Notes under the pieces: model-generated
What the model was told of the DNA's origin: nothing
Database searches by the model: none
The model's input: the letters and a program-made list of their open reading frames with translations, nothing else
Made by a program: the position numbers and the translations under genes
Assembly (NCBI GenBank): GCA_905182985.1
Contig: CAJJDN010000047.1
Coordinates: 468,567 to 509,814, forward strand
Source: Paramecium sonneborni
Taxonomy: Eukaryota; Ciliophora; Oligohymenophorea; Peniculida; Parameciidae
Direction: 5' to 3'
DNA length: 41,248 bases
In this document: positions 1 to 11,529 of the stretch, piece after piece
Position numbering within the stretch: position 1 is the stretch's first letter
Layout of the letters: each line of letters starts with the position of its first letter

Positions 1-10
1 TTCATTAACA

Positions 11-1588
11 ATGAAACTATCAACTAACTAGAAATCTAATAATCTATTTGAAAACTATCCAAAATTACCTCAAATACCTCAAAGAAATTAATTTCTAACT
101 TCGGAAAAACCTTAATTTAGAATATAACAATAAATACAAAATTAAAAAAATTTTCTCTCATTCTAAGAAATTTTTGAGATTGATTAGAAAAATAAGTTTC
201 TTCTCAAAGAGTTAATAAAGGTTTTGAATGAAGATCTCAATTATTAACCATAATAATTACAACCCAACAATATAAATTAATAAGAATATGAATTAAAATA
301 AAAGCCTCGTAGAATAAGAAATAAATCATATGATAATAACTTTTAAGGTGATAAATCATTTGATGATGGAGTAAGTTTTCGCAAATAAAGCAAATTACCA
401 AATAATAATAAAAATATTTAATTGAAAAACCATTCTAGAACAGCAAAAATTCATAAAATAATAAATGTGAATAAAGAAGAATTAGATGATTCGTTTATTG
501 AGTTTGAGTAAAAATAAATAAATGATATGAAAGTTTCAAATAAAAAATAAATGAAATTCAATTCAGAGATACATGAATAAGATGGAGAGATAAAGAATAG
601 TATGAATTTTAGAAAAGAATCCAAAAACAAAAAAAAGAAACATAAATTCAAAATTGTTGGTTATGCAATATTTGCTGCTATTTGTTTGTCAAAAAAATAT
701 AGAATGATATAAAAATAGAAATAAGAATTACGAAGTTAAATAAATTAAAATTTTTAATAACATTAAAAAGTATTAGACAAATTCTCCAAAAGATAAACTA
801 TCATTCATGAAAAATAATACTATGAATTTATTGTAGAAAAACTAATGCATTATTTTAAAGACTAATAATTTTTTGAAGAAACTCAAAAAATTAAAAATTA
901 ATCAAAAGAATATTAAAGTGACATTAGAAAATTACATGTGTTTAAATTTACTACTTAACTTTTTAAAAATGTAGAATTTTATACTAGACAAAAAAATACT
1001 CCAGATTATATACTTAGTTTACTTAATATGAGTTTGTATGAAAAAACTGCTATTCCTATTTCAAAATTTGTAGGTTAAAGATGTCTATTTTATAGTGATG
1101 ATCATCTAAAAATACCTTAAGATTAATTAGTTTTGATAGCAATGGAATATTATTTTTTTTGTAATTTGATTCCAAATTTTTTTGAAATGTTGAATGAACT
1201 TTAAGATGATAAATTTATTACAAAATAAAAAATTAGAACAAATCTATTTCATTAAAATGAATGTCATTTTTATGTGTGTATTTTTGCAACCTTAATTTAA
1301 GAAAAGATTATCTAAACTTTTTAGGAGATGAGAAAGATAAAAAATCCTAATGGGAATATTGTTTAAAAAACTTTATAAACAACTGAATAATAGAATCTAG
1401 TCATCAAAGCACAGATTGTGATTAATAATGAATTAGATGATAAAGATGTAGAAAAAGAAATAGTAAAGGGATTAATTACTTCTGATTTAATAGAAGCTCT
1501 TGAAGAAGAAAAAGGTTAATGGAAGTAGTTCATAGCTTAGACTTTTTAAAAAATAATTAAAAATTTTAGAAGCTTAATGCCAAATTGA
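11..1588 (+). CDS. Hypothetical basic protein, 525 aa
   Basis: The reading frame runs from the ATG at 11 to the TGA at 1586 with no intron, using TAA/TAG as Gln (526 codons including stop). I do not recognise a family. The first ~200 residues are polar, rich in Asn, Gln and Lys, and look disordered. A Lys run (ESKNKKKKHKFK) precedes a short hydrophobic stretch (IVGYAIFAAICL, about residues 215-226) that could be a weak membrane segment. The second half is a mixed helical region with more Phe, Tyr and Cys, likely a folded domain, and ends in an acidic segment. It is the first of a run of plus-strand genes and is followed by 84 bp before the next start. Existence is well supported by the long open frame; function is unknown. 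Confidence 0.8.
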
Positions 1589-1672
1589 TATTTTTATTGT
1601 TATAATAATAGTATATAATAAAAATTAAGGTGTATTTAAATAGTTTATAAGGTTAATAAAATATACAATTTT

Positions 1673-3803
1673 ATGAGTTTTAATAATAATAAAATAGGAA
1701 AGTAATTATTTTTTATCAATAATTTAAATGTTAAGTTTGGAGAACTTCAATTAAATTTCATTTAAGTAACCAATAATAAACAGGTATTTTAAGTAAATAC
1801 TAAAAGCCCACGATCTTTTGAGGCTTGCCGTTTATGTGGAATTTTGCCTTTGGAATTAATTTAAATTGGTATAAAGGAACTTAAATAGAGAAATCCTGAA
1901 TTGCGATTGAATAAATAAGGATGGGAGATTATTTGGTAACATCATGAAATAAGAAGATAAGAGAAATTATAAGCATGTTTAGAGGCAAGATAATAATTAA
2001 TTGATGCAGGATTTCATTTTAATAATTAAGAAGAGGAAGAATAGGCTATTGTTGATAAGTCAGATGAATTATAAGCAAGTTAAAATTAATAAGAATTAGA
2101 AAAAATTTAATGGAGATAATAAAAAGAGATTTAATAGATGCTTGAACATGAAAAAAAGTAATAAGAGATTCGTGAAAGAAATGAATTAAAATAACGATAG
2201 ATACAAGAGAGATAATAGAGAAGAGACGAATAGTTAAAATAAAGTAGAGTTAAATAGGAATATGATAGAGTATAAAGAGAGAGAGATAGATAAATTAAAT
2301 TATAACGGGAAGAATAGAATTTAAAAATAAAAGCTAAATAATAATATAAAAAAGAATTATAAAGAGTTTAAATAGAATAATTGAGATAAAAAGAATTGTA
2401 ATAAGAATATAGAAGAAGAGAAGAGGAAAGAAAATAGAGATAATAGATTTTTAAAGAATAAATGTAAGAAATTTAATTAAGACATGAAATGGAATTGTAA
2501 TAAAAGAAATTAATTATGGAAATTAATGATAGAGAGAGATTAGAAAAACAAGAGTAATCTAGATAAGAAAAAATTTATGCTTCTTAATAAGCTCAACTTG
2601 AATTAAAATCCAAATTGTAAATTGTTAAATAACTATAAATGGAATAATTAGAAAGGATGAGAGAATAATTTTAAATTAAATAAACTAAAATAGAGGAGAG
2701 ACGATTAGAATTCGAAAGATAGAAAGAATAAAAAATTATTGAAAATTATTTTAATATATAGTAACACTAAGAAAAAATGAAATAAGTTATTGAAAGAGCA
2801 TAAAATTAAGAAGAAAAAAAATATTATGATTATTAATAAAAATAAGAAATAGTTAATTAAAGGAAGAAGTAATTAGAATATGAAAAATTATAAGAATTTT
2901 TTATTAAAAAATAATAATAAGAAGAGAAAGAGTAGCATAGAATTGATGCTATTTAAAATGTTGAAAAAAATTAATAAATTAGAACTATGGAATTGAATAA
3001 TAAATTAATTTTAAAAGAATAAATGATTTTAGAAAAATAAATGGAAAAATAATAAATTTAGGAATAAATCAAATTATAAGAAATTCTAAAAATGAAAGAT
3101 AAAAAGGAAGCATTAGAAAGATTATAGAGAAAATAAGAATATGAAAAAGAAAGTTTAAGATAAAAAATAGAAGAAAAAATGAGAAGAACTGATAATTTAT
3201 AATTATAAAAGAGTAGAATATAAGAGTAAAGATTATAAATGAAATAAATAGCTAATTATTAAAAGGAGGAATTAAAACATTAATTTGAATTAATAAAATA
3301 GGGGAAAATTGAAATTCTTTAATAATCTATTTAGAATGAATGTTAATAATAATAAGAATTTTGTTAAATTGAAGATCATCCTATATCAAATTAAAAAAAA
3401 GGAAGACGTAAATAAATAATATAAATTTAGCATAAACTGCTCTTCCAAAAAAAAAAGATGAAGTTTCAAGACCAAAGTCTGCTCTTACAAAAAAAGTTTA
3501 AAATGAAGAGAAAAAAGTAATAAAAGTACATATTGATCAATAAAAATAATGTGAATTAGAATTCTTGGAGTAATAATAATAAGAAGAGATGATAAATGTA
3601 ATAAAAAGAAATTAATTTAGCTTTTGGAAAATGAGTAAAGATTAGAATAGGAAAGAGAAAAATAATTATATTAGATTGAAAATAAGCAAGAACAATTAAG
3701 ATTAGAAAAAATATTTTAGATAGAAAGAGATTAAGCAAAAAAGAGAATACTTGATTTATAAGATGAACATAAAAATTAGATAGAAGAATTAATGTCTAAT
3801 TGA
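1673..3803 (+). CDS. Gln-rich coiled-coil protein, CCDC177-like
   Basis: About 694 aa after removing two 23-nt introns (3408-3430 and 3598-3620, both GTA...TAG); exons total 695 codons. Residues ~45-110 form a conserved-looking block containing SPRSFEACRLCGILPLEL, which resembles from memory the N-terminal block of metazoan CCDC177 (SLEAC-ARC-VKPVELL pattern). The remaining ~570 residues are one long charged coiled coil, mostly Arg, Glu, Gln and Lys, with many TAA/TAG Gln codons, so a standard-code reading destroys it completely. Such proteins are typically cytoskeletal or ciliary, but that is inference. The gene ends 17 bp before the next ATG, typical of tightly packed ciliate genes. The family assignment rests on a short block and needs a profile search. 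Confidence 0.8.
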
Positions 3804-3820
3804 TTATTTAATATAATAAT

Positions 3821-4711
3821 ATGTAAACCAAAGCATAATAGTTAAAAATAAAAGGAAATGAAGCATTTTAAAACTAGAATTATTTATCTGCAATAGAATT
3901 TTACTCTTAAGCAATAGTAAATGATTCTATTAATCTAGGATGAAGATCATACAGAGAGTGTTTTCTTTTCAAATAGAGCAATGTGTTATTATAATTTAAA
4001 GAGATATTAAGAAGCCTGTAATGATGCAACTGAGGCTTTGGAATTAGATGAGAAGAATATTAAAGCACATATGATAGCAGGTTAATCAATATGTATGTTA
4101 GCAAAAGAAAGATAGGAGAGCTCTAAAATTGACACAGGTATTCAAAGAATATTGAAAGGTTATTTTAACTTATTATTTATAGCTAGGACCTTATGTGCAG
4201 GTTAAAAGAAAATTGAATATGAAAAAGATATAGATGATAAAATTAATAAAGCTAAAAAACTTAAGTGGTTTATTTAGTATGAAGAGGAAAAAATAAAAAA
4301 TTAAGAAATTGTTTAATAGTTATAAGAATTAGTAAAAAATGATGTTAAATTAACTTAATAAGAAAAATAAATTACATTAGCATAAATTAATAAATACATT
4401 ACAAATGAAAAACCTAAATTAGAAATACCAGAATTTTTATAATGCCATATAACAAATAAATTACTTATTGATCCCTATACAACAGAAACAGGATATTCTT
4501 ATGAAAAGTCAGTACTATTCAAAATAAATCCTCTAACTTAAGATCCTTTTACTAAGTGCATTTATTTACTTATTATATTAGAAAACCAATTAATCCATAA
4601 ATTATATATCCTAATATAAATTTGAAATAAGCAGCAAGTGAATTTTTATCCAACAACCCTTGGGCATATGATTATAATCCAAATTAAAGCTTTAAGGATA
4701 TAGAAATATGA
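3821..4711 (+). CDS. CHIP/STUB1-like TPR and U-box E3 ubiquitin ligase
   Basis: About 272 aa. The N-terminus is a TPR array (KGNEAF, AIEFYSQAI, NRAMCYYNL, ACNDATEALELD, KAHMIAGQS), followed by a charged helical hairpin, then a C-terminal U-box with IPEFLQCHITNKLLIDP, ETGYSYEKS, DPFTKKPI, NINLKQAASEFL and NPWAYDY. Order and spacing match human CHIP, which binds Hsp70/Hsp90 tails by its TPRs and ubiquitylates chaperone clients. Introns at 3917-3938 (22 nt) and 4556-4581 (26 nt) are required for the frame. A third at 4159-4182 (24 nt, GTT...TAG) is in frame but removing it restores CHIP-like spacing; if retained the protein is 280 aa. Length is close to CHIP (303 aa). Cytosolic quality control is the likely role. 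Confidence 0.88.
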
Positions 4712-4773
4712 TAAATATTTGAATAATAAAAACATAATACTTAAAATAATAATTATTTTATTAATTCTATTAA

Positions 4774-7339
4774 ATGAGTGCTGTATATATAAAATATCCA
4801 GATGGCAATATTAACAAACATATTAAATAGAATGGGACATAAATGAGCTTAAGATATATTTATACAGGTATTTATATTCATCAATTTAGAAAATGGTCAT
4901 AATTTACCAGATTATGAATTTTGTTTGATAATAGATGAAAAAAGTAATTAATTCATAAGTAAAAAATAAGAGTAATTTAATATTTATATTTGAGTCTAAA
5001 TCCAGAAATAACTTATAAATTAGTTGATCTTAGAGAGATGTTAAGATGTTTTAATTTTATGAGACAGCAATTAATTAAATAAGATGAAGAGATTAAAAAA
5101 CTTAAAGAAGATATTTAGAAAAACTTAGAATAATAAGAAAAAGAGCTAAAATCTATATTAAATTAAGAAAAATAATGCTCAGAAGATTTAAAAAAAAAAG
5201 TTATTGAATTGGAGTAAAGAAATCAAACATTGGAGTAAAGAAATCAAGTATTGGAGTAAAGAAATCAAGTATTGGAGTAAAGAAATCAAGTATTGGAGAA
5301 AGAAAATTTGGAAAATAAATATTAACTTGATAGATTTATTTAAGGGCAAAAAAATTAATATGAATCTGATAGAAATATCTAAGAGCAAAATAAAAATTAT
5401 TAAAAGTTAAAGGATAAATATAAAAGTTAGAAAGATAAAATATTAGCGATTACGGAAGAGAAAAGTGCATTTTAATCTAAAATTTCATCTTTGTAGAAAG
5501 ATGTTTAATACAAAGATGAGTAAATAAAAAAGACGGAAGAACTATTAAATAAATCAGAAGATAAACACAAACAAGATTAAGAATCATAAAAAAAATTGTT
5601 AGAGGATTTATTACAAAAAGAAAGGGATCGATATAAATGTTTAGAAGATAGATTATATACGTAACAGTAACCAGACTTATTCAGAAGTTAAAATCTTGTA
5701 CAATAAATGGACCCAAAGGATTTTGAAAATATGAAATTTAAATTGGAATCTGAAATTAAAAGGCTTGGTGATACTATTTTTGATTTAGAAGCAAAACTTA
5801 TAAAAACTTCAGAAGAACTAGAAAAAAAATAAAAAGAAAATAAAATATTAACAGAAGAAAAAGAAGAACTTAAACTTTAAAAATTAGAGGATAGTAAATA
5901 AGTTGAAGAGAAAGAAATTCGTATTAAAAATTTGTTATAAATTATTAATGAGGAAGATTAATAATTCATTGAAAAAAATGCTTAGATCTAAATACTTGAA
6001 GATAATCTAGACAATGCTTTTAGATATCGTTTAATGAGGATAGTTGAATTAATTCCAAGAAGTTATAAAGATGACATTAATTTTGCATTGGAGAAATTAA
6101 TTAGTGAAAAATTATATCAAAAAAAGGACAAACTTATTGATAAGGTGTATAAAGTTTATGATCTACAATATATGAAAGCTCATGAAAAAGTTTTTTTGAG
6201 TTCAAGTAATTTAGATATTAGATCCACAATTATAATAAATCATAATAAAAAATTAAATGGCTAATTATCTCAAGAGGAAATTGTTTGTGAAACATCAGAA
6301 GATAATGATAATAGTAAATTAATAGATTCTATTCATTTATATTTTTGTAATTCTATTGATCATTTGGGGGAAGAATTATAAAAAAAAATTAAAACTGAAA
6401 ATTGTCAAAAAATCTATATTATAAAAGAATCATATGAAAGTTAATAAGATGAACATTTGTTGAAAGAAAAGGCTTTAGATATTTTAAGTGGAAATATTGT
6501 TGCATAAATAATTTTGGATAAATTTATTGAGGAATTAAAAGAAAAAGGAATAAATATCCCTTTTTAATTTAAATTCGCATCTCCAATGTTATTTTCGGTT
6601 GAAATTAGTTTTAAATAGTTTTTTTTAGAAATGATTAAAAATGGTAATATAGCATAAGCACCTGAGGTCTTTTAAAAAATTGTTATCAAATTCTGCTAAA
6701 TAGTTGATGAGGAGAATTCAAATGAATTCTATAGTTACATAAGGGATATATAATTGAGAAGACCCAAAGCTGCAGAATAAAATAATGATAAAAAAATACA
6801 AGCATAATTTATTTCAGAATTTATTGAATTAAGTTTTTAAGACTAATCAAGAGCTCCTTATGAGGAAATAATCAAAGAATTTAATTCTTATTAAGAAGAA
6901 GAAAGATTGAAAGCCTTTAATTATTTAACTGATTTATTAAGTGACGTTTATAATGATTTTCCTTTGGAAAAAGTATTTATATTTACATAAATATTAGTTT
7001 TATCCTGCATATGAAATCGACGTAAACGATATAAATAATAAACAATTCTAAAAATACAATGGTGGAAAAAATTAATTTGATGATTCAGAAGAAGGTAAAT
7101 TCTTTTCTGCTCTTTCATATTATTCTTTAAAAAAGACTTCATTTAAATTTTGTGTATCTCACATTCAAGGAATTGGAAATATTTTATATGATCCTATGGT
7201 ATCAAGTTATGATGGTTTTTTGAACTGCTTTGATCAAGGATTAAATGAAATGAGAAATATTGAATCTGCTTTTGTATCATCTGATCCTGATAAAGTTGGA
7301 ACTCAATACATTAAAGCCTTAAGAATAGAAATTGAATGA
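4774..7339 (+). CDS. Long coiled-coil protein with N-terminal ubiquitin-like-looking domain
   Basis: 831 aa after removing introns 4868-4889 (22 nt), 4972-4994 (23 nt, ends GAG) and 6973-6997 (25 nt); exons give exactly 832 codons. Residues 1-80 form a beta-rich small domain (DYEFCLIIDEKSNQFISKKQ, then YKLVDLREML). Residues ~85-400 are a coiled coil containing four exact 7-residue repeats of the form LEQRNQV. The C-terminal ~430 residues are a mixed helical region (starting near LMRIVELIPRSYKDD) with no family that I recognise. The N-terminal block resembles that of the gene at 31952-32884, which is also followed by a coiled coil. The architecture (small N-terminal domain, long coil, C-terminal domain) recalls autophagy scaffolds of the ATG11/FIP200 type, but this is only a suggestion. 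Confidence 0.8.
5209..5292 (+). repeat. Four tandem 21-bp repeats encoding coiled-coil heptads
   Basis: Unit ttggagtaaagaaatcaagt plus a, repeated four times nearly exactly (the first unit ends in aca), with a fifth partial copy at 5293. In the coding frame each unit is one heptad, Leu-Glu-Gln-Arg-Asn-Gln-Val. It lies inside the coiled-coil gene 4774-7339 and probably grew by slippage in whole heptads. In the +1 frame it yields a spurious WSKEIKY repeat. Confidence 0.9.
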
Positions 7340-7387
7340 TAATTGGTATTCTTTTAAATAAATAAATCATTAATTTTTTATTAAAAT

Positions 7388-8563
7388 ATGTTAAAAAATT
7401 TTTGTGGATTTTCAAATAAGTTAGTTAAAATTACAATTAACAACAAAATTTACTTTAATTTCAATATTTTAGGTTCAAAAGATGTTAGTTAACTAATAAG
7501 AGATTATAAAGAAAACTCAAAATCAAAAAGTAATGATTGGATTAATGATTTGTTAAAAGAAATTTAGTATTAAATTGAAAATTCTCATAATCAAGCTGTA
7601 AATTATTCAAAAAATGGAAATTTTAAAGATGCTGAACTTGTCTTATAAAAAAATTGTAATGCTCTTTAAGATTTACTTTCTGATATTAATATTGAGATTC
7701 AACCAAATTTTGAAAATATCTATCTAGCAAATGCAAAATCTAGCTTACTTCTTGGAGATTGTTACTTAAGACAATCTAATTTTGATTAAGCAGATTCTTC
7801 TCTGTTATATTCCTTAAATATTTTAAATCAAATGAATCCTAAAATTGATAAGGTATAAATTAATCTACTAGATACATTAATTCTTTAATATTAGTAAAAT
7901 TTATATTCAATCTTTGATGATAAATAATTAAAAGAAATTGAAGATAAAATTAATGATCTTATAAAAAATTCTTAAAATGAAGAATTGTAAATGAAATATC
8001 AAATATTTAAAATTAAATATTTAGAAGAAGATAAAGCATAAATTGATAAATTATTCAATTTACTAAAAACTTCAGAATAATCATCTACAGATTTAACAAA
8101 TTTTTTGATGAAACAAGCAATGAATAAAGGAAACTCAAAATCAGCACTCTTTTACTGCAACAAATTATTAAATTCCTTAATTACAAACTATGATCCTAAT
8201 CACTATTTATTTGAGTCATCCATAACTAATTTTTTTGCTTTAAGTAGAGAAAATTAAGAGTAAAATTAATATGAAGAATTAATATAAAAAATAAAATTAA
8301 AATTTTTTAACTAAGGATTTGAAGCATTAGAAAAAATAATCTTATTTGAGTAAATATTAAATTAAGGATTATAATTAATAAATAAGCAATCCAACATAGA
8401 TTAAGTAAAATTTGTTTAATTTTTAGATATAAAATTTAATTAATAAGTTAGAGGTGATAAAATTTACAAGTGGATCTAAATACCAAAGATATGCAATATT
8501 TATGCTTTTGGGTTTGAAAAGAGAATTAAAAGAGATTTAATCTTCGATTATTTGAATAAATGA
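7388..8563 (+). CDS. Hypothetical helical protein, TPR-like
   Basis: 391 aa, single exon from ATG 7388 to TGA 8561 (392 codons, no intron needed). Residues ~60-150 look like paired helices: AVNYSKNGNFKDAELVLQ, then LANAKSSLLLGDCYLRQ and FDQADSSLLYSLNIL, compatible with one or two degenerate TPR units. The rest is a helical, Asn/Lys/Gln-rich sequence ending in a short positively charged tail (GFEKRIKRDLIFDYLNK). No membrane segment or signal peptide is visible. It lies 48 bp after the previous gene on the same strand. Function unknown; a TPR-type scaffold is the only hint. Confidence 0.75.
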
Positions 8564-8727
8564 TAAAATATTTATTTCAAATAATATATGTTCATTTTAC
8601 TAGATTATATACTATTATGCAAATAATTTCATAAAGAAATATAAATTTAGTATTTTGATAATATATTTTGTTTTTTTTTGATTTATTTTCTGAAAATTAT
8701 ATTTGTTTTATTCTAAAATTTTACAAA

Positions 8728-10510
8728 ATGTAAAATGTAAAATTTCCTTCAACCAATTATTTGATGCTTAATGGAAGGTTAAATAAAAGTAATTCAAGAA
8801 AAGTTTAAATTGTTTTTGAAGTCCATAAAGAATATTATAAGTTATTATAAGTTGAAAAAAATTAAATAATTATATAACAGTTAAATTTTATGAATCAAGG
8901 AGAAATAATGAAAAACATGGATAATGTATTTAAATAATTAACAAATAATTTCAATGAATTAATAAGTAGAGAATAGCTACTGAGATTTCTAGACTAAAAA
9001 TGTACATAATTATATGACAGAATAATCTTTGAACAATTGTATTCAAGAATGCCTAAAGGAATAAATGGATATGTTTCAGTAATGGATTTTAAAAATATTG
9101 TACTTTAAGCGTATTAAACATTAACAAGTAAAATTAATCAATCATCTACATTAATGGATTAAAAGAAAAAGTAATATTTCATACATTAATTAGTGAATTG
9201 AATTAGATATCAATAAAATTGAAATAATTGACGAATACAGAGAGATATAATAATTACAATATTAGTTTATAAAGTACATTAACAATTTAAATATTGGATG
9301 GGATAGTGGAGTTTCCTGGAAATTCTTTAGTTTTTATAAAGATAGGATGTGATGAAATTATTTATCAAACAAAATATGTAAATAGAAATTCACCTTAATG
9401 GGGTGATACTTTTACTTTTCCTATATAATCTGGTTAAGAGGAGATATGGCTTGCTATAATGGATGAGGAATCAGCTAAAAATAAATAAATAGGTGGGTAA
9501 GTATAATTGTAGTTGAAAGAATTTTATGATTAAAAAATCCATCAGGAAGAACTAATTTTTATGAATGAACTTAATACTGTTAGATCAGCTGTTGTTAAGG
9601 TTTCAATTTAATGGATACATTCTTAAGTATTAAAACATAAGTAATTAGACAAAATATCTAGAATAAGAAATTTTAGAAACATAATAATAAATCTAAGAAC
9701 TTAAATTTGATATAGATGAGTATAACAATGATATTAATGCAATTTTCTAACCTTTTCAATAATAAAATACAATAGATCCATTATATTAATTAGAATAAAG
9801 TTAAAAGTAACAATTAAGTGTAAATTAAATTTATTCAACTCAATAAAACTATTCAGTAGAGCCTCCTAAATAAAATACCGAAATAACTCCAAATTAATGG
9901 TTAAGAATAAGTTTGATACTAACACTTATGTTTTTAGTATCAACTATTGCAGAATCGTTTATAAAGACTCAATTTTTGGATGTATTAATCAGATTCATTA
10001 GATTAGTTTCTAATTTTATTTTACAGTTTATGGTTTTACATGAACAATTTTGAATTGCAATCTTTATTGCACATAAAAATAATGACATTTATGTACATTT
10101 TGTCTATTATTTATGATGGCTTTTGGTTATTTATTTATTTTAAACCATATTTAAAAAATGAGGTCAAATATGATCACCAAGAAGATACATTTCATTAATA
10201 TACAGTAGTTCTTTGTATTTTGGTTCTCATTGAAAAAGTAATTTTTATCATAAAATTTTAGCTATTTATAATACTTTCCTATTTCAAACTATATTTAAAA
10301 AGTCCAAATGCAAGATAAAATATATTTGATGAATAATATGAGATTTGTTTTGGATCATATTATCAAAATAAACTAGCAGAGAGCCAAAAATAAGCACAAT
10401 ACTCTAGTAAAGTTATAAGACAAGGAACTCCAAATATAAAGTATGTTTATCCTTTATAACAATAATCATAAAGTTAAAGATAAAAATACTCTATTAGATA
10501 TGTTCAATGA
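8728..10510 (+). CDS. C2-domain protein with multi-span membrane tail
   Basis: 562 aa with four introns: 9171-9193 (23 nt), 9627-9648 (22), 9982-10006 (25) and 10238-10261 (24). Exons total exactly 563 codons. Residues ~1-150 are helical and of unknown type. A C2-like domain follows at ~165-265 (LTIQILDGIVEFPGNSLVFI, then NRNSPQWGDTFTFPI and EEIWLAIMDEES). Then come a short coiled coil (LEQEILETQQQIQELKFD) and a Gln/Pro-rich linker. The last ~200 residues hold about four hydrophobic segments: ISLILTLMFLVSTIAESF, FLILFYSLWFYM, MTFMYILSIIYDGFWLFIYF and VVLCILVLIEKLFIILSYF. A C2 domain tied to a membrane tail suggests a lipid- or calcium-sensing role at an internal membrane. The third intron acceptor is chosen because only it keeps the membrane region open. 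It converges with the next gene 76 bp downstream. Confidence 0.8.
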
Positions 10511-10586
10511 AACATTTTTATGATTAAATAGGAAAATGTAAAATAATAATTAAATTATAAAATATTGTTAATCAAGTAAATCTTAT

Positions 10587-11465
10587 TCATTCAACTTAAA
10601 TATTACAATTATTATAGAGCTTAGCTTTTTCACATTTAATTCTTCTAAAATAAATAATTTATTCTGTTCCCTCAATTCCAATACAAATTTCAATATCTCC
10701 AACTTTTTTGATTACCTATACAAAAGTGACTATTCTTTTAGGATATGGAGCTAGTTTTAAGAAATAATGAAATCTGCTTATTTCTTTCTTATTTTCTTTA
10801 TATATAAAAAAAGCTTCTTATTCTTCATCTACTTCTGTAAGAACTTCTTTAATAAGATTTAACTAAGTTGACTTTTATTATTATTCTTTATTTAGCGTGG
10901 CTATATTCTATTAAGACAGTCTATAAAATTTATCTTCAAGTTTTAATATTTTTGAAGTTTAAGAATCATTTTGGTTGGAAAGAGTAATTGCTGAAGATTC
11001 TGAATGATGTAAATCCGATAATTTTTTGGTATATTTAAATTCATCTGGAGTGATAACTTTTGGATGGATAATTTTAATCAATTCTGTTGAAGGAGCCGAA
11101 TTTTCAGGAAAAATTCTTCTTTTTTTAGTTTTATTTTATGAATGAAATTTTGAATCAATTTAAATTTATTTTATTGATGGTGTGTTATGGGTATTTTTGC
11201 TTTTAGTTTCCAATATATTATTTATTTTATTATCTTTGAAATAAGGTTGCTTGGTTAATTCATCTAAATCAAATTATTCCTATGCTTAAATTGAAAAAAT
11301 CATAGAGGTAGATTATCTATTTTTCTTAGGTACAAATTAACTATATTATGTGTAATTATTGTCTTGATTTTCTCTGTGATTATTTTTCAGAGATAATACT
11401 TCATTAAAGGAAATAGTTTCAATTAAAAATTCATCTTACTCTTAAGACAACAGTTTTTTATTCAT
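10587..11465 (-). CDS. Hypothetical protein, 292 aa
   Basis: Single exon on the minus strand, ATG at 11465 to TGA at 10587 (293 codons). The N-terminal two thirds are polar and Ser/Gln/Asn-rich, probably disordered. The last ~70 residues look folded: FHYFLKLAPYPKRIVTFVQV, IKKVGDIEICIGIEGTEQII and YFRRIKCEKAKLY suggest a small beta-rich domain. I do not recognise it. It is convergent with the C2-membrane gene. No signal peptide or membrane segment. Confidence 0.7.
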
Positions 11466-11529
11466 ATAAAAGTCAAACACAATATTAATTAATAGATTTC
11501 AAATTTTAAACCATAAAAAATTATGAGCC

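Noticed and set aside
5204..5410. WSKEIKY repeat peptide on plus and its Leu-rich mirror on minus
   Set aside because: Out-of-frame readings of the 21-bp repeats; the true frame encodes LEQRNQV heptads using TAA as Gln.
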